Shown one piece after another: positions 25,900 to 37,615 of a DNA stretch of 64,000 bases; the stretch's first letter is position 1; each line of letters starts with the position of its first letter. Under the pieces are notes generated by a model. The model had not been told where the DNA came from, did not search any database, and was given only the letters and a program-made list of their open reading frames with translations. Both the position numbers and the translations under genes were made by a program. The stretch is from Pseudomonadota bacterium. GTDB taxonomy: Bacteria > Pseudomonadota > Gammaproteobacteria > Burkholderiales > Rhodocyclaceae. Location: positions 62,001 to 126,000 of the forward strand of contig JAFEDH010000002.1 in the NCBI GenBank assembly GCA_018241695.1. The letters run 5' to 3'.

Positions 25900-28506
25900 A
25901 TGACTTCGACATTCGCCAAAGAAACGCTTCCCATCAGCCTTGAAGAGGAGATGCGCCACTCCTATCTGGATTACGCCATGAGCGTGATCGTGGGGCGGGC
26001 GCTACCCGATGCGCGGGACGGCCTCAAGCCGGTACACCGCCGGGTACTGTTTGCAATGCATGAGCTTTCCAATGACTGGAACAAGGCTTACAAGAAATCG
26101 GCCCGTATCGTCGGCGATGTGATCGGTAAATATCACCCCCACGGTGATACGGCGGTGTACGACACCATCGTGCGTATGGCACAGAACTTCAGCCTGCGCT
26201 ACATGCTGGTGGATGGTCAGGGCAACTTCGGTTCGGTGGATGGGGATAACGCGGCAGCCATGCGTTACACCGAAATCCGCATGGCCCGTATCGGCCACGA
26301 ACTGCTGCTCGATATCGAGAAGGAAACCGTCGATTTCGGCCCCAACTATGATGGTTCCGAGCAGGAACCCCTGATCCTGCCGGCACGTATTCCCAACCTG
26401 CTGATCAACGGTTCCGCCGGTATCGCGGTGGGGATGGCCACCAACATTCCTCCCCACAACCTCGGCGAGGTGGTGGATGCCTGCCAGCGTCTGCTGCAGG
26501 ATCCGGCGACGGATATTGAAGAGCTGATCCAGATCATCCAGGCGCCTGATTTTCCGACGGCGGGCCTGATCTATGGCCTGGGTGGCGTGCACGAGGGCTA
26601 TCGTACCGGCCGCGGCCGGGTGGTGATGCGGGCCCGTACCCATATCGAAGAGCTGGAGAAGGGCGGACGTCAGGCCATCATCGTCGACGAGCTGCCCTAT
26701 CAGGTGAACAAGCGCACCCTGCTCGAAAAGATCGCCGAGCTGGTCAACGAAAAGAAGATCGAGGGTATCTCCCATCTGCAGGACGAGTCCGACAAATCCG
26801 GCATGCGGGTGGTGATCGAGCTCAAGCGCGGCGAAGTGCCTGATGTGGTGCTCAACAATCTTTACAAGCAGACCCAGCTTCAGGACACCTTCGGCATGAA
26901 CATGGTGGCCCTGGTGGATGGCCGTCCGCGGCTGCTCAACCTGAAGGAAATGCTGGATTGCTTCCTTTCGCACCGACGCGAGGTGGTGACCCGGCGTACC
27001 GTATTCGAGCTGCGCAAGGCGCGGGATCGCGGCCACATCCTGGAAGGCCTGGCTGTTGCGCTCTCCAATGTGGATGAGGTGATCGCCCTGATCAAGGCGG
27101 CGCCCACGCCTGTCGAGGCGAAGAAAGGGCTGATGGGCCGCCAGTGGCGTTCCACCCTGGTGGAAGGCATGCTGGAACGCTCTGCGGCGGAGGCTTCGCG
27201 TCCCGATGGCCTGACGGCCGAATTTGGTCTGTCAGAGCAGGGCTACCGGCTTTCGGACGTGCAGGCGCAGGCCATTCTGGAATTGCGGCTGCAGCGCCTG
27301 ACCGGCCTGGAGCAGGACAAGATCGTCAGCGAATACCGTGAGGTCATGGCGCAGATTGCCGACCTGCTCGATATTTTGGCCCGCCCCGAACGCATCACCC
27401 AGATCATTTCCGAAGAACTGGCCGCCATCAAGGCCCAGTTTGGCGATCCGCGCCGCTCCGAGATCGTGCTCAATACGGCCGACATCAACATGGAGGATCT
27501 GATCGCACGCGAGGACATGGTGGTAACCTTGTCTCACGGTGGTTATTTCAAGCGTCAGCCCCTCGCGGACTACCGTGCGCAGAAGCGCGGCGGGCGTGGC
27601 AAGCAGGCTGCGGCAATCAAGGATGATGATTTCGTCGACCGGCTGTTCGTTGCTAATACCCACGACTACATTCTCTGTTTCTCCAACAAGGGGCGGGCCT
27701 ACTGGCTCAAGGTATACGAGGTTCCGGAAGGTACCCGCAATTCCCGCGGCCGTCCGATCGTCAATCTCTTCCCCCTGGTGGAAGGCGAGAAGATCACCGT
27801 GGTGCTGCCGGTCAAGGAGTTCGACGAGGCGCACTACATCTTCATGGCGACCGCGCAGGGCGTAGTCAAGAAAACCCCGCTCAAGGCATTTGCCAATCCG
27901 CGCAAGGCCGGCATCATCGCCGCCTACCTGGATGATGGTGACCACCTGATTGGGGTCGCCATCACCGACGGGCAGTGTGACGTGATGCTCTTCTCCGACG
28001 CTGGCAAGGCGGTGCGCTTCGATGAAGAGGACGTGCGTCCCATGGGCCGTGAATCCCGTGGTGTGCGCGGCATGATGCTCGAGGATGGCCAGCAGGTGAT
28101 CTCCATGCTGGTGGCCGACAGCGAGAATTATTCCGTGCTGACGGCCACCGAAAACGGCTTTGGCAAGCGCACCCCCATCGCCGAATACACCCGCCATGGC
28201 CGTGGTACCAAGGGCATGATCGCGATCCAGACATCCGAGCGCAACGGCAGGGTGGTGGCAGCGGTACTCTGCAGCCAGGGCGAAACCCGCGAGGAGATCA
28301 TGCTGATCTCCACCGGCGGCGTGCTGATCCGCACCAGCCTGGCCGATGTACGCGAGATGAGCCGCGCCACCCAGGGAGTCACCCTGATCAATCTCGATGA
28401 AGGCACCCTGCTGGCCGGGGTGGAAAAAGTGGTGGAAACCGAGGACCCGGAAATTGAATCCGAGGGTTCCGAATCGATCGACAACGACGAAGGAAAGCAG
28501 GAGTAA
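25900..28506 (+). CDS. gyrA: DNA gyrase subunit A
   Basis: 868 residues. Breakage-reunion subunit of gyrase. The N-terminal domain carries the catalytic Tyr123 ([10 protein letters not shown]). The quinolone-determining region reads HGDTAVYD, with Thr84 where E. coli has Ser83 and Asp88 where it has Asp87; Thr there is common in relatives and is not by itself proof of resistance. The C-terminal six-blade domain begins with the GyrA box (QKRGGRGK near 565), which identifies gyrase rather than ParC. The protein ends with an acidic tail ([17 protein letters not shown]). Two bases separate it from serC. Confidence 0.97.
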   Translation: MTSTFAKETLPISLEEEMRHSYLDYAMSVIVGRALPDARDGLKPVHRRVLFAMHELSNDWNKAYKKSARIVGDVIGKYHPHGDTAVYDTIVRMAQNFSLRYMLVDGQGNFGSVDGDNAAAMRYTEIRMARIGHELLLDIEKETVDFGPNYDGSEQEPLILPARIPNLLINGSAGIAVGMATNIPPHNLGEVVDACQRLLQDPATDIEELIQIIQAPDFPTAGLIYGLGGVHEGYRTGRGRVVMRARTHIEELEKGGRQAIIVDELPYQVNKRTLLEKIAELVNEKKIEGISHLQDESDKSGMRVVIELKRGEVPDVVLNNLYKQTQLQDTFGMNMVALVDGRPRLLNLKEMLDCFLSHRREVVTRRTVFELRKARDRGHILEGLAVALSNVDEVIALIKAAPTPVEAKKGLMGRQWRSTLVEGMLERSAAEASRPDGLTAEFGLSEQGYRLSDVQAQAILELRLQRLTGLEQDKIVSEYREVMAQIADLLDILARPERITQIISEELAAIKAQFGDPRRSEIVLNTADINMEDLIAREDMVVTLSHGGYFKRQPLADYRAQKRGGRGKQAAAIKDDDFVDRLFVANTHDYILCFSNKGRAYWLKVYEVPEGTRNSRGRPIVNLFPLVEGEKITVVLPVKEFDEAHYIFMATAQGVVKKTPLKAFANPRKAGIIAAYLDDGDHLIGVAITDGQCDVMLFSDAGKAVRFDEEDVRPMGRESRGVRGMMLEDGQQVISMLVADSENYSVLTATENGFGKRTPIAEYTRHGRGTKGMIAIQTSERNGRVVAAVLCSQGETREEIMLISTGGVLIRTSLADVREMSRATQGVTLINLDEGTLLAGVEKVVETEDPEIESEGSESIDNDEGKQE

Positions 28507-28508
28507 TC

Positions 28509-29591
28509 ATGGCACGTGTATTCAATTTCAGCGCAGGCCCCGCCGCGCTGCCCGAGGAAGTGCTCACCCAGGCTGCCGCCGAGATGCTGGACTGGCAGGG
28601 TTCGGGCCAGTCCGTGATGGAAATGAGCCACCGCGGCAAGGAATACATGGGCATCCACGCCCAGGCCGAAGCCGATCTGCGCACCCTGCTGGATATCCCC
28701 GCCAATTACAAGGTGCTGTTCCTTCAGGGGGGCGCCACCCTGCAGTTCGAGATGATTCCTGTCAATCTGTTGCGCGGCAAGGCCTCCGCTGATTACGTCA
28801 ACACCGGCGAATGGGCCAAGAAGGCCATCAAGGAAGCCCGGGCTTTCGGCCAGGTGAACGTGGTCGCCAGTGCCGAAGACAAGCACTTCACCTACGCTCC
28901 TGCCTTCAAGGACTGGAAGCTCGACCAGGATGCGGCCTACGTCCACTATTGCGCCAACGAAACTATCGGCGGCGTGGAGTTTCACTGGACGCCCGATACG
29001 GGTACCGTGCCCCTGGTCTGCGACATGTCGTCCAACATCCTCTCCAAGCCGGTGGCTGTGGGGAAATATGGCCTGATCTATGCGGGCGCCCAGAAGAATA
29101 TCGGCCCCGCCGGGCTCACGATTGTCATCGTGCGTGAAGACCTGGTCGGCCAGGCCGTGCCCACCCCTCCCACCATGCTGGACTACAAGATCCATGCTGA
29201 AGCGGATTCCATGTTCAATACCCCGCCGACCTACGGCATCTATGTGGCCGGGCTGGTGTTCCAGTGGCTTAGGCGCCAGGGGGGGCTTGCCGCGATCGAA
29301 CGGCACAATATCGAAAAGGCCGGCCTGCTCTACAACTACCTGGACGAGAGCAAATTCTTCCAGAACCCCGTGCGCCGTGAAGACCGTTCGCGCATGAACA
29401 TCCCCTTTACACTGAAGGATGCCAGCCTGGACGAGGAATTCCTCAAGGGCGCCAAGGCCCGCGGCATGATCCAACTCAAGGGCCATCGTTCCGTTGGCGG
29501 CATGCGGGCTTCCATCTACAACGCCATGCCCGTGGAAGGCGTGCAGGCGCTGGTGGCCTACATGAAGGAATTCGAAACCCGGCACGGATGA
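28509..29591 (+). CDS. serC: Phosphoserine aminotransferase
   Basis: 360 residues. PLP enzyme of serine and pyridoxine synthesis converting 3-phosphohydroxypyruvate to phosphoserine. FNFSAGPAALPEEV at the N-terminus and the PLP lysine K196 in YAGAQKNIGPAG are diagnostic. Start codon follows the gyrA stop by two bases (GGAG of ggagtaatc serves as ribosome binding site). Stop overlaps the next gene by ATGA. Confidence 0.96.
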   Translation: MARVFNFSAGPAALPEEVLTQAAAEMLDWQGSGQSVMEMSHRGKEYMGIHAQAEADLRTLLDIPANYKVLFLQGGATLQFEMIPVNLLRGKASADYVNTGEWAKKAIKEARAFGQVNVVASAEDKHFTYAPAFKDWKLDQDAAYVHYCANETIGGVEFHWTPDTGTVPLVCDMSSNILSKPVAVGKYGLIYAGAQKNIGPAGLTIVIVREDLVGQAVPTPPTMLDYKIHAEADSMFNTPPTYGIYVAGLVFQWLRRQGGLAAIERHNIEKAGLLYNYLDESKFFQNPVRREDRSRMNIPFTLKDASLDEEFLKGAKARGMIQLKGHRSVGGMRASIYNAMPVEGVQALVAYMKEFETRHG

Positions 29592-30790
29592 GATCAATGA
29601 CGCGCACCTATCAGGTTCTGGTCCTGAACCAGATTTCAGCTACCGGACTCAAGCGCCTGCCGGAAGGGCGCTATGTCACAGGCAAGGATATCGCCCAGCC
29701 GGATGCGGTACTGGTGCGCTCGGCCGACATGCATGGCATGACGATTCCGGCCAGCGTGCAGGCGATCGCTCGTGCCGGCGCCGGTACCAACAATATTCCA
29801 GTCAAGGCCATGAGCAGTCGTGGCGTGCCGGTATTCAATGCTCCGGGGGCCAATGCCAACGCGGTCAAGGAACTGGTGCTGGCCGGCATGCTGCTCGCTG
29901 CCCGCAATCTGGCGGGTGCGCTGAGCTTCATCCAGGGGCTGGATGTGGCCGACCCCGCCATGGAGACCAAGGTCGAGGATGGCAAGAAAGCCTTCGCCGG
30001 GTTCGAGCTGGCCGGGCAGACCCTGGGCATCATCGGGCTGGGCAAGATCGGCTGTCTGGTGGCGGATGCCGCCATCAAGCTGGGGATGAACGTCTACGGT
30101 TATGATCCCGAGATCACCGTCGATGCCGCATGGAGCCTGCCGGCCCAGGTCCGGAAGGCACATTCGGTGGCGGAAGTGCTGAGGAATTCCCGGTTTGTCA
30201 CCCTGCATGTCCCCCTGGTGGATGCCACGCGCCATCTGGTGAATGCCGGCAATATCGATCAGATGCGCAACGGTGCCGTTCTGCTCAATTTTTCCCGCGA
30301 GGGCGTGGTGGAAGAAGAAGCGGTATTGCGTGCCCTGGCCGGCAAGACGCTGGGCCAGTATGTCTGCGACTTTCCCAGTGCCGCCATCAACGGTCAACCG
30401 GGTGTGACCGCCCTGCCGCACCTGGGTGCTTCCACCCGTGAAGCGGAGGAGAATTGCGCCGTCATGGTGGCCGATCAGCTGGTGGACTACCTGGATCATG
30501 GCAACGTCCGCAACGCGGTGAATTTTCCCAATGTGGAAATGCCGCGCGAGTCGGCCTTCCGTATCGCCGTGGCCAACGCGAATGTGCCCAATATGGTGGG
30601 TCAGATTTCGACCGCCGTGGCCCAGGCGGGGCTCAACATTCACAATATGGTGAACAAATCCCGTGGCGACATGGCATATACGCTGGTGGATGTGGACAGC
30701 GCCGTGAGTGATGCGGTGATTGCCTCCATCCGCGCCATCGAAGGCGTGCTGGCGGTGCGTTATCTGCCCCTGCAGGCAGCGGAGCGCTGA
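29588..30790 (+). CDS. serA: D-3-phosphoglycerate dehydrogenase
   Basis: 400 residues. First step of serine synthesis from 3-phosphoglycerate. NAD motif GLGKIGCLVADAA near 150, catalytic Arg in NFSREGVVEE, Glu and His in ALPHLGASTREAEEN, then a C-terminal ACT domain from about 325 (VPNMVGQISTAVAQAGLNIH) for serine feedback. Starts at ATG 29588, overlapping serC; ATG 29597 is an alternative start. The pairing serC-serA supports the call over other 2-hydroxyacid dehydrogenases. Confidence 0.92.
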   Translation: MRSMTRTYQVLVLNQISATGLKRLPEGRYVTGKDIAQPDAVLVRSADMHGMTIPASVQAIARAGAGTNNIPVKAMSSRGVPVFNAPGANANAVKELVLAGMLLAARNLAGALSFIQGLDVADPAMETKVEDGKKAFAGFELAGQTLGIIGLGKIGCLVADAAIKLGMNVYGYDPEITVDAAWSLPAQVRKAHSVAEVLRNSRFVTLHVPLVDATRHLVNAGNIDQMRNGAVLLNFSREGVVEEEAVLRALAGKTLGQYVCDFPSAAINGQPGVTALPHLGASTREAEENCAVMVADQLVDYLDHGNVRNAVNFPNVEMPRESAFRIAVANANVPNMVGQISTAVAQAGLNIHNMVNKSRGDMAYTLVDVDSAVSDAVIASIRAIEGVLAVRYLPLQAAER

Positions 30791-31882
30791 GTGTCCGACC
30801 ATAAACCGGAAGCCGAAGAACTCGGGCGCCTGCGCCAGGGTATCGATCACATCGATGCCGAGGTGTTGCGCCTGATCAGCGAACGGGCAGCGCTCGCCCA
30901 TCGTATCGGCGAGATCAAGCAAGGGGTTGTATATCGCCCCGAACGCGAGGCGCAGGTATTACGCCGCATCGCCGAGCTCAATTCCGGTCCTTTGTCGGAT
31001 TTCGCGGCACAGGCCCTGTTCCGCGAAATCATGTCGGTCTGCCTGGCGCTGGAGCAGCCTTTGCGCATCGCCTATCTGGGGCCTGCCGGCACCTATTCCG
31101 AAATCGCTGCCAAAAAGCATTTCGGCATGGCGCCGACCTTCATTCCCTGCGCCGCGATTGATGAGGTGTTCCGTACCGTCGAGGCGGGTGGCGCCGACTA
31201 TGGCGTGATTCCGGTAGAAAATTCCACCGAGGGCGCCGTGCCGCGCAGCCTGGATCTGCTGCTTGCCTCGCCGCTCAGGGTGTGTGGCGAGGTGATGCTG
31301 CCCATCCATCACCAGTTGCTTTCGCGGGAGACGGATGCTGCCACAGTGACCCGGGTCTATTCACATAGCCAGTCGCTCGCCCAGTGCCAGCATTGGCTCA
31401 ACACGAATCTTCCCGGGGTGCCCCGTGTTTCTGTCGCCAGCAACGCGGAAGCCGCGCGGCTGGCGTCGGTGGAGCAGGGTAGCGCCGCCATTGCCGGGGC
31501 CGAGGCGGGCATCCTCTATGGACTGCAAACCCTGGCGGCCAATATCGAGGATGATCCGGCCAACACCACACGTTTCCTCGTTGTGGCCCATCACGATGCC
31601 GGCCCTTCCGGCAAGGATCGCACCTCGCTGGTGTGCTCCGCACCCAACCGGCCCGGTGCCGTGCACGAGTTGCTGGGCGCCTTTGCCCGCCACGGGGTTT
31701 CCATGAGCAAGTTCGAATCCCGCCCCGCCCGCGGCATGGGTGGTGGAGCTTGGGAGTACGTGTTCTATATCGACCTCGAAGGGCATCGGCTGGATGCCCC
31801 GGTCGCTGCCGCGCTTGACGAATTGAGGCTGGAAGGCGGCTTTGTCAAGGAACTGGGTTCCTACCCCCGCGCGGTGTATTGA
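30791..31882 (+). CDS. pheA: Bifunctional chorismate mutase/prephenate dehydratase
   Basis: 363 residues. Chorismate mutase domain at 1-90 (LRQGIDHIDAEVLRLISERA), prephenate dehydratase domain at about 92-270 (IAYLGPAGTYSEIAAKKHF, ENSTEGAV, DDPANTTRFLVV) and a regulatory ACT domain at about 280-355 with the ESRP phenylalanine-binding motif. Makes phenylpyruvate from chorismate. The GTG start follows directly after the serA stop with no gap. Confidence 0.96.
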   Translation: MSDHKPEAEELGRLRQGIDHIDAEVLRLISERAALAHRIGEIKQGVVYRPEREAQVLRRIAELNSGPLSDFAAQALFREIMSVCLALEQPLRIAYLGPAGTYSEIAAKKHFGMAPTFIPCAAIDEVFRTVEAGGADYGVIPVENSTEGAVPRSLDLLLASPLRVCGEVMLPIHHQLLSRETDAATVTRVYSHSQSLAQCQHWLNTNLPGVPRVSVASNAEAARLASVEQGSAAIAGAEAGILYGLQTLAANIEDDPANTTRFLVVAHHDAGPSGKDRTSLVCSAPNRPGAVHELLGAFARHGVSMSKFESRPARGMGGGAWEYVFYIDLEGHRLDAPVAAALDELRLEGGFVKELGSYPRAVY

Positions 31883-31888
31883 TCGCTC

Positions 31889-32974
31889 ATGAGCATCTTC
31901 GACCAGGCACCCGGACACATCCGCGCCATCTCGCCTTATGTTCCCGGCAAGCCCATCACCCAGCTGGCGCGTGAACTGGACCTGGATCCGGCGACCATCA
32001 TCAAGCTGGCTTCCAACGAAAATCCCCGTGGCATGAGCCCCAGGGCACGGGCGGCGGTCGAAGCCGCCCTGAGTGGGGTCGCCCTCTATCCGGATCAGTT
32101 CGAGCTGGTGAACCTGCTGGCCGAACGCCTCGGGGTAGGGCGCGAGCAGATCATTCTTGGCAGCGGCTCCAACGACATTCTGGACCTGACCGCGCGCGCC
32201 TTCCTGATGCCGGGCCGTTCCGCGGTCTCGTCCCAGTACGCATTTCCGATCTATGTGATTTCCACGCTTGCGGCCGGCGGCGAGAACATCGTCACTCCTG
32301 CACGCCATTATGGCCACGACCTCGTTGCCATGGCCGCCGCCGTGCGTCCCGACACGCGGCTGATCTGGATTGCCAACCCCAACAACCCCACCGGCACGTT
32401 CCTTTCCTATGCAGCTCTGCGCCGTTTCATCGAAGCGCTGCCCCGCGATGTGGTGGTGATGCTCGACGAGGCCTACAACGAATACCTCGCCCCGGCGGAC
32501 CGGGAGGAAAGCGTGGCCTGGATTCGCGACTTTCCCAATCTGGTGATCACCCGTACTTTCTCCAAGGTGTATGGTCTCGCCGGCCTGCGGGTGGGCTTCG
32601 GTGTGGCTTCGCCCGAGGTGGCGGATCTGCTCAACCGCATCCGCATGCCTTTCAATGTGAACAATCTGGCGCTGGAGGCCGCCAGGGCGGCACTGGACGA
32701 TCATCTGTTCCTGGCCGAAAGCTACGCACTCAACCGCCGTGGCATGGAGCAGCTGGTTGCCGGTTTCAAGCGACTGGGCCTTGAGTACATTCCCTCCTAC
32801 GGCAATTTCATCGCCGTGCAGGTAGGTAACGCCCCGGTGGTGAACGAGAAACTGCTGCGTCAGGGCGTGATCGTTCGTCCGGTCGGCGTGCCGGGCTTCC
32901 TGCGCATTACCGTGGGCCTGGAGCAGGAGAACGCCCGTTTTCTCGTGGCGCTCGACAAGGCGCTGCATTCCTGA
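31889..32974 (+). CDS. hisC: Histidinol-phosphate/aromatic aminotransferase
   Basis: 361 residues. Class I/II PLP aminotransferase with the HisC pattern: KLASNENPRG, NPNNPTGT, LDEAYNEY and the PLP lysine in TFSKVYGLAGLRVG. Lying between pheA and tyrA, it probably also transaminates prephenate, phenylpyruvate or hydroxyphenylpyruvate, as HisC2-type enzymes do. That role is inference; histidine synthesis is possible if no other copy exists in the genome. Overlaps tyrA by one base (TGATG). Confidence 0.9.
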   Translation: MSIFDQAPGHIRAISPYVPGKPITQLARELDLDPATIIKLASNENPRGMSPRARAAVEAALSGVALYPDQFELVNLLAERLGVGREQIILGSGSNDILDLTARAFLMPGRSAVSSQYAFPIYVISTLAAGGENIVTPARHYGHDLVAMAAAVRPDTRLIWIANPNNPTGTFLSYAALRRFIEALPRDVVVMLDEAYNEYLAPADREESVAWIRDFPNLVITRTFSKVYGLAGLRVGFGVASPEVADLLNRIRMPFNVNNLALEAARAALDDHLFLAESYALNRRGMEQLVAGFKRLGLEYIPSYGNFIAVQVGNAPVVNEKLLRQGVIVRPVGVPGFLRITVGLEQENARFLVALDKALHS

Positions 32975-33861
32975 TGGTTCCCTTCGGCAAAGTCGTCATC
33001 TGTGGTGTCGGGCTGATCGGTGGCTCCTTCGCGCTTGCCCTCAAGGCAGCGGGCGTGGTGAAGGAAGTCGTTGGTCTCGGCCGCCGCCGCGAAACCCTGG
33101 AAGAAGCCCTGCGTCTGGGTATTCTCGATCACATCGCCGACGATTGGGCGCATGCCCTGGCGGGCGCCGACCTGGTGTTCCTGGGCATGCCGGTGGGCCA
33201 GATGCCGGCGGTGCTGGGAACCCTGGCGCCGCATCTGGCGCGCCACACCGTGGTAACCGATGGTGGCAGCACCAAGGCCGACGTGGTCGCCGCCGCACGG
33301 GCCGCCCTGGGCCTCAAATCCGGCCAGTTCGTGCCCGGCCACCCCATTGCGGGGGCCGAGAAGAGTGGTCCGGCGGCGGCAAGCGCCAACCTGTTTCGCG
33401 AGCGCCGCGTAATACTCACCCCTCTGGGAGAGAATCCGCCGCTGGCATTGGTTCATGTGCGCGAAGCCTGGGGGGCGTGTGGCGCTAGCGTCAGCGAACT
33501 CACTGCAGAAGAGCACGACCGAACCTTCGCCGCCGTCAGCCATTTGCCCCATTTGCTGGCCTACGCCCTGGTCCACGAATTCACCAATCGCCCGGAGGCC
33601 GCCCGCCTCTTCGGCTTTGCTGCCGGGGGGTTCCGCGATTTCACCCGGATTGCCAGCAGTCATCCGGAGATGTGGCGTGACATCTGCCTCGCCAATCGCG
33701 CCGCACTGATGGCCGAACTCGACGCCTACATGGCTGAACTGATGCGCACCCGTGTGCTGCTTGCCGGTGCGGATGAGGCAGGTCTCGAGGCCCTGTTCAC
33801 CCGTGCCCGCGCGGCACGGGACGCCTGGCTCGACTCCCTGCCGCCCTCCTCGGGGCAGTGA
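32974..33861 (+). CDS. tyrA: Prephenate/arogenate dehydrogenase TyrA
   Basis: 295 residues, monofunctional. NAD(P)-binding [14 protein letters not shown] at 12-25, [23 protein letters not shown] and [12 protein letters not shown] are TyrA motifs. Converts prephenate to 4-hydroxyphenylpyruvate (or arogenate to tyrosine). No ACT or chorismate mutase domain. Overlaps hisC by one base and ends beside the AroA-Cmk start. Confidence 0.95.
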   Translation: MVPFGKVVICGVGLIGGSFALALKAAGVVKEVVGLGRRRETLEEALRLGILDHIADDWAHALAGADLVFLGMPVGQMPAVLGTLAPHLARHTVVTDGGSTKADVVAAARAALGLKSGQFVPGHPIAGAEKSGPAAASANLFRERRVILTPLGENPPLALVHVREAWGACGASVSELTAEEHDRTFAAVSHLPHLLAYALVHEFTNRPEAARLFGFAAGGFRDFTRIASSHPEMWRDICLANRAALMAELDAYMAELMRTRVLLAGADEAGLEALFTRARAARDAWLDSLPPSSGQ

Positions 33862-33863
33862 AT

Positions 33864-35816
33864 ATGGAATTCCTCGATATCCCGCCGCTGCACCGGGCCG
33901 CCGGGGTCATCCGCCTGCCGGGTTCGAAAAGCATCTCCAACCGCACGCTGCTGCTGGCGGCGCTGGCCGATGGTGTTACCGAAGTACGCGACCTGCTCGA
34001 TTCCGACGATACCCGCGTCATGCTTGCCGCGCTGCGCACGCTCGGCGTGGACATCGAACCCATTGGTTCCGATGCGTACCGCGTGACAGGGCAGGGGGGC
34101 GGCTTCCGGGTCAAGGAGGCTGATCTTTTCCTCGGCAATGCCGGGACGGCCTTCCGGCCCCTGACTGCGGCCCTGGCGCTCTCGGGGGGTGACTACCGTC
34201 TCTCCGGTGTGGCGAGAATGCACGAACGGCCGATCGGTGATCTGGTGGACGGCCTGCGCCAGATGGGCTGTGTCGTGAACTATCTGGGCAAGGAAGGTTA
34301 TCCGCCCCTGGTGGTGAGACCGGCCGTGGCAAGCCTGACGGCGCCGATCCGTGTGCGTGGCGACGTGTCTTCCCAGTTCCTCACGGCACTGCTGATGGCA
34401 CTGCCCCTGACCGGACAGACAGCCGTGATCGAGATGAGCACCGAGCTGATCTCCAGGCCTTATATCGAAATCACCCTCAAGCTCATGGCCCGCTTCGGCG
34501 TCATTGTCGGTCGTGAGGGCTGGGAGCGCTTTACCATCGCCGCGGGTCAGCGCTATCGCAGCCCCGGCGCAATTCACGTGGAAGGCGATGCTTCGTCGGC
34601 TTCCTATTTCCTCGCGGCGGGCGCCATCGGCGGGGGGCCGTTGCGGGTGGAAGGCGTGGGCCGTGACAGCATCCAGGGCGATATCGCTTTCGCCGATGCA
34701 CTGGCAGCCATGGGCGCCCGCATCGAAATGGGACCGAACTGGATCGAAACCCGGGCGCCTGTCCGTGGCGGGCTGCGCGCCTTCGATCTGGATCTCAATC
34801 ACATTCCCGACGCGGCCATGACCCTGGCCACCGCTGCGCTTTTTGCCGATGGCCCCTGTACCTTGCGCAATATCGCTTCGTGGCGGGTCAAGGAAACCGA
34901 TCGTATCGCCGCCATGGCGGCCGAATTGTCCAGGATTGGCGCGCTGGTGGAAGCGGGGCCGGATTCCATCCGCGTGACGCCACCCACTGCCTGGGTACCC
35001 GATGCCGCGATTGTCACCTACGATGACCATCGCATCGCGATGTGTCTTTCTCTCGCCGCGCTGGGCGGCGTTCCCGTGCGCATTCTTGATCCCGGCTGTG
35101 TGGCGAAGACTTTCCCCGGCTATTTCGATGCCTATGCCCGGGTGACGGCGCCCGTCATCTGTATCGACGGTCCCTCTGCCTCGGGCAAGGGGACGGTGGC
35201 GGCCCGGGTGGCGGCTGCGCTGGGGTATCACTATCTGGACAGTGGCACCCTCTACCGTCTTACTGCCCTGGCGGCCCGTCAGGCAGGTGTGGCCTGGGAG
35301 AACGAGTCTGCCGTGGCGGCCATTGCAGCCCGGCTCAACGCCGGATTCGATGGTGATCGCATCACCCTGAACGGTGTTGATGTCGCAGGGACCCTGCGCA
35401 GCGAGGAAATGGGTGCGGGTGCCTCGCAAGTGGCCGCACTGCCTGGCGTGCGGGCAGCTTTGCTGGCCCGCCAGCGGGCTTATCGGGCCTGGCCGGGGCT
35501 GGTGGCCGATGGTCGTGATATGGGGTCGGTGGTTTTTCCCGAATCCGAATGCAAGATATTTCTCACCGCCAGCGCCGAGGCAAGGGCCGGGAGGCGGTAT
35601 AAACAGTTGATCGAAAAGGGTGTTACTGCTAACATGGCCGCCCTTTTGAAGGATTTGCAGGAGCGCGATGCGCGGGATTCCGCCCGCAGCGTGGCACCTT
35701 TGCAAAGGTGCGCGGATGCAGCGCTGCTCGATACGACGGAGCTTTCCATCGAGCAGGCTGTGGTGGCGGTGCTGGGCCTGGCCCTGGCCCGGAACGCGTT
35801 GCCCCGTGCGTCGTAA
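33864..35816 (+). CDS. aroA-cmk: Fused EPSP synthase (AroA) and cytidylate kinase (Cmk)
   Basis: 650 residues with two complete enzymes in one open frame. AroA domain at 1-428: [56 protein letters not shown] and [15 protein letters not shown]; it makes 5-enolpyruvylshikimate-3-phosphate. Cmk domain from about 430: P-loop [32 protein letters not shown]; it phosphorylates CMP/dCMP. The linker is only a few residues. The arrangement retains the usual cmk-rpsA order. GGGG about 8 bases upstream supports ATG 33864; GTG 33858 (overlapping the tyrA stop) is the alternative. Confidence 0.95.
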   Translation: MEFLDIPPLHRAAGVIRLPGSKSISNRTLLLAALADGVTEVRDLLDSDDTRVMLAALRTLGVDIEPIGSDAYRVTGQGGGFRVKEADLFLGNAGTAFRPLTAALALSGGDYRLSGVARMHERPIGDLVDGLRQMGCVVNYLGKEGYPPLVVRPAVASLTAPIRVRGDVSSQFLTALLMALPLTGQTAVIEMSTELISRPYIEITLKLMARFGVIVGREGWERFTIAAGQRYRSPGAIHVEGDASSASYFLAAGAIGGGPLRVEGVGRDSIQGDIAFADALAAMGARIEMGPNWIETRAPVRGGLRAFDLDLNHIPDAAMTLATAALFADGPCTLRNIASWRVKETDRIAAMAAELSRIGALVEAGPDSIRVTPPTAWVPDAAIVTYDDHRIAMCLSLAALGGVPVRILDPGCVAKTFPGYFDAYARVTAPVICIDGPSASGKGTVAARVAAALGYHYLDSGTLYRLTALAARQAGVAWENESAVAAIAARLNAGFDGDRITLNGVDVAGTLRSEEMGAGASQVAALPGVRAALLARQRAYRAWPGLVADGRDMGSVVFPESECKIFLTASAEARAGRRYKQLIEKGVTANMAALLKDLQERDARDSARSVAPLQRCADAALLDTTELSIEQAVVAVLGLALARNALPRAS

Positions 35817-35913
35817 TGTCGTAGTAATGGTGTCGCCGGCGATGCTTTTGCCGGTGATGTTGTTCAACTAACCCCCGCCGTCTCCCCGATGGCGTGTTTA
35901 TAGGTCTCTCATC

Positions 35914-37599
35914 ATGTCTGCTACCGCCGAAAGCTTTGCCGCACTCTTCGAAGAAAGCCTTTCCCGCCAGGAAATGCGCGCCGGTGAAGTCATCACGGCC
36001 GAGGTTGTCCGCGTCGACCAGAACTATGTGGTTGTAAATGCCGGCCTCAAGTCCGAATCTTTCATCCCCGTTGACGAATTCAAGAACGATCGCGGCGAAG
36101 TCGAAGCCCATCCGGGCGATTTCGTTCAGGTCGCCATCGAAATGCTCGAAGACGGTTACGGGGAAACCCGCCTGTCCCGTGACAAGGCCAAGCGCATCGC
36201 CGCCTGGAACGATCTGGACAAGGCGCTCAACGACGGCATTCTGGTCAAGGGAATGATCACCGGTAAGGTCAAGGGCGGCCTCACCGTCATGGCCAATGGT
36301 ATTCGCGCCTTCCTGCCCGGCTCCCTGGTGGATACCCGCCCGGTCAAGGACACCACCCCCTACGAGGGGCGCGAATTCGAATTCAAGGTCATCAAGCTTG
36401 ACCGCAAGCGCAACAACGTCGTGCTGTCCCGTCGTGCCGTGCTCGAAGCCTCCATGGGTGAAGAGCGCCAGAAACTGCTGGAAACCCTGCAGGAAGGCAC
36501 CGTGGTCAATGGTATCGTCAAGAACATCACCGACTATGGCGCGTTCGTGGATCTGGGTGGCATCGATGGCCTGCTGCACATTACCGACCTGGCCTGGCGC
36601 CGTGTCCGTCACCCCAGCGAAGTGCTGGCCGTGGGGGATGAAGTCACCGCCAAGGTGCTCAAGTTCGACCAGGAGAAGAATCGTGTTTCCCTGGGCCTGA
36701 AACAGCTCGGCGAAGATCCGTGGGTGGGCATTGCCCGTCGCTATCCCTCGGGTACCCGCCTGTTCGGCAAGGTGACCAACCTCACCGATTACGGTTCCTT
36801 CGTTGAAATCGAGCAGGGTATCGAGGGTCTGGTGCACGTTTCGGAAATGGACTGGACCAACAAGAACATTCACCCCTCCAAGGTGGTTCAACTGGGTGAT
36901 GAGGTCGAAGTCATGATCCTCGAGATCGACGAGGATCGCCGCCGTATCTCGCTGGGCATGAAACAGTGCATGTCCAACCCTTGGGATGAGTTTGCCGAGA
37001 ACCACAAAAAGGGTGACAAGGTGCGTGGTGCCATCAAGTCGATCACCGACTTTGGCATCTTCATCGGCCTGCCCGGCGGCATCGATGGTCTGGTACACCT
37101 TTCCGACCTGTCGTGGAATGTGACCGGCGAGGAAGCCAAGCAGAACTACAAGAAAGGGGACGAGGTGGAAGCCGTGGTGCTGGCCATCGACGTCGAGAAG
37201 GAACGCATCTCCCTGGGCATCAAGCAACTCGATGGCGACCCCTTCACCAGCTTCATTGCCACCCATGACAAGAACAGTCTTGTCACCGGTGTGGTCAAGA
37301 GTGTGGATCAGCGCGGTGCCGTGATGGATCTGGGTGGTGACGTGGAAGGCTATCTGCGTGCCTCCGAGTTCAGCCGCGACCGTATCGACGATCTCTCGCA
37401 GCACATGAAGGAAGGTGACAAGGTGGAAACCCTGATCATCAACGTGGATCGCAAGACCCGTTCGATCAGCCTCTCCATCAAGGCCAAGGATCAGGCGGAG
37501 CAGAACGAAGCCATGCAGAAGCTGGCATCCGAAAGCGCCGGCTCCGCAGGCACCACAAACCTGGGCGCTCTGCTCAAGGCCAAGCTGAGCCAGAACTGA
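35914..37599 (+). CDS. rpsA: 30S ribosomal protein S1
   Basis: 561 residues with six S1/OB repeats, e.g. [41 protein letters not shown] and [21 protein letters not shown] (quoted within limits of each repeat). Binds mRNA and docks it to the 30S subunit. The start has only a weak AGG upstream, as in E. coli where S1 autoregulates its own leader. The 97-base leader (35817-35913) contains a CCGGC/GCCGG hairpin (35837-35855) that could take part in this control. Confidence 0.97.
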   Translation: MSATAESFAALFEESLSRQEMRAGEVITAEVVRVDQNYVVVNAGLKSESFIPVDEFKNDRGEVEAHPGDFVQVAIEMLEDGYGETRLSRDKAKRIAAWNDLDKALNDGILVKGMITGKVKGGLTVMANGIRAFLPGSLVDTRPVKDTTPYEGREFEFKVIKLDRKRNNVVLSRRAVLEASMGEERQKLLETLQEGTVVNGIVKNITDYGAFVDLGGIDGLLHITDLAWRRVRHPSEVLAVGDEVTAKVLKFDQEKNRVSLGLKQLGEDPWVGIARRYPSGTRLFGKVTNLTDYGSFVEIEQGIEGLVHVSEMDWTNKNIHPSKVVQLGDEVEVMILEIDEDRRRISLGMKQCMSNPWDEFAENHKKGDKVRGAIKSITDFGIFIGLPGGIDGLVHLSDLSWNVTGEEAKQNYKKGDEVEAVVLAIDVEKERISLGIKQLDGDPFTSFIATHDKNSLVTGVVKSVDQRGAVMDLGGDVEGYLRASEFSRDRIDDLSQHMKEGDKVETLIINVDRKTRSISLSIKAKDQAEQNEAMQKLASESAGSAGTTNLGALLKAKLSQN

Positions 37600-37615
37600 G
37601 CCCTTGCTGTCAGCC

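Noticed and set aside
25981..26200. Thr84 in GyrA as a resistance mutation
   Set aside because: Thr at this position is a natural variant in many relatives; without a reference strain it cannot be called a resistance change.
33726..35867. Minus-strand open frame of 713 codons
   Set aside because: Fully antisense to the AroA-Cmk gene; no recognisable domain, low-complexity His/Gly/Arg-rich translation.
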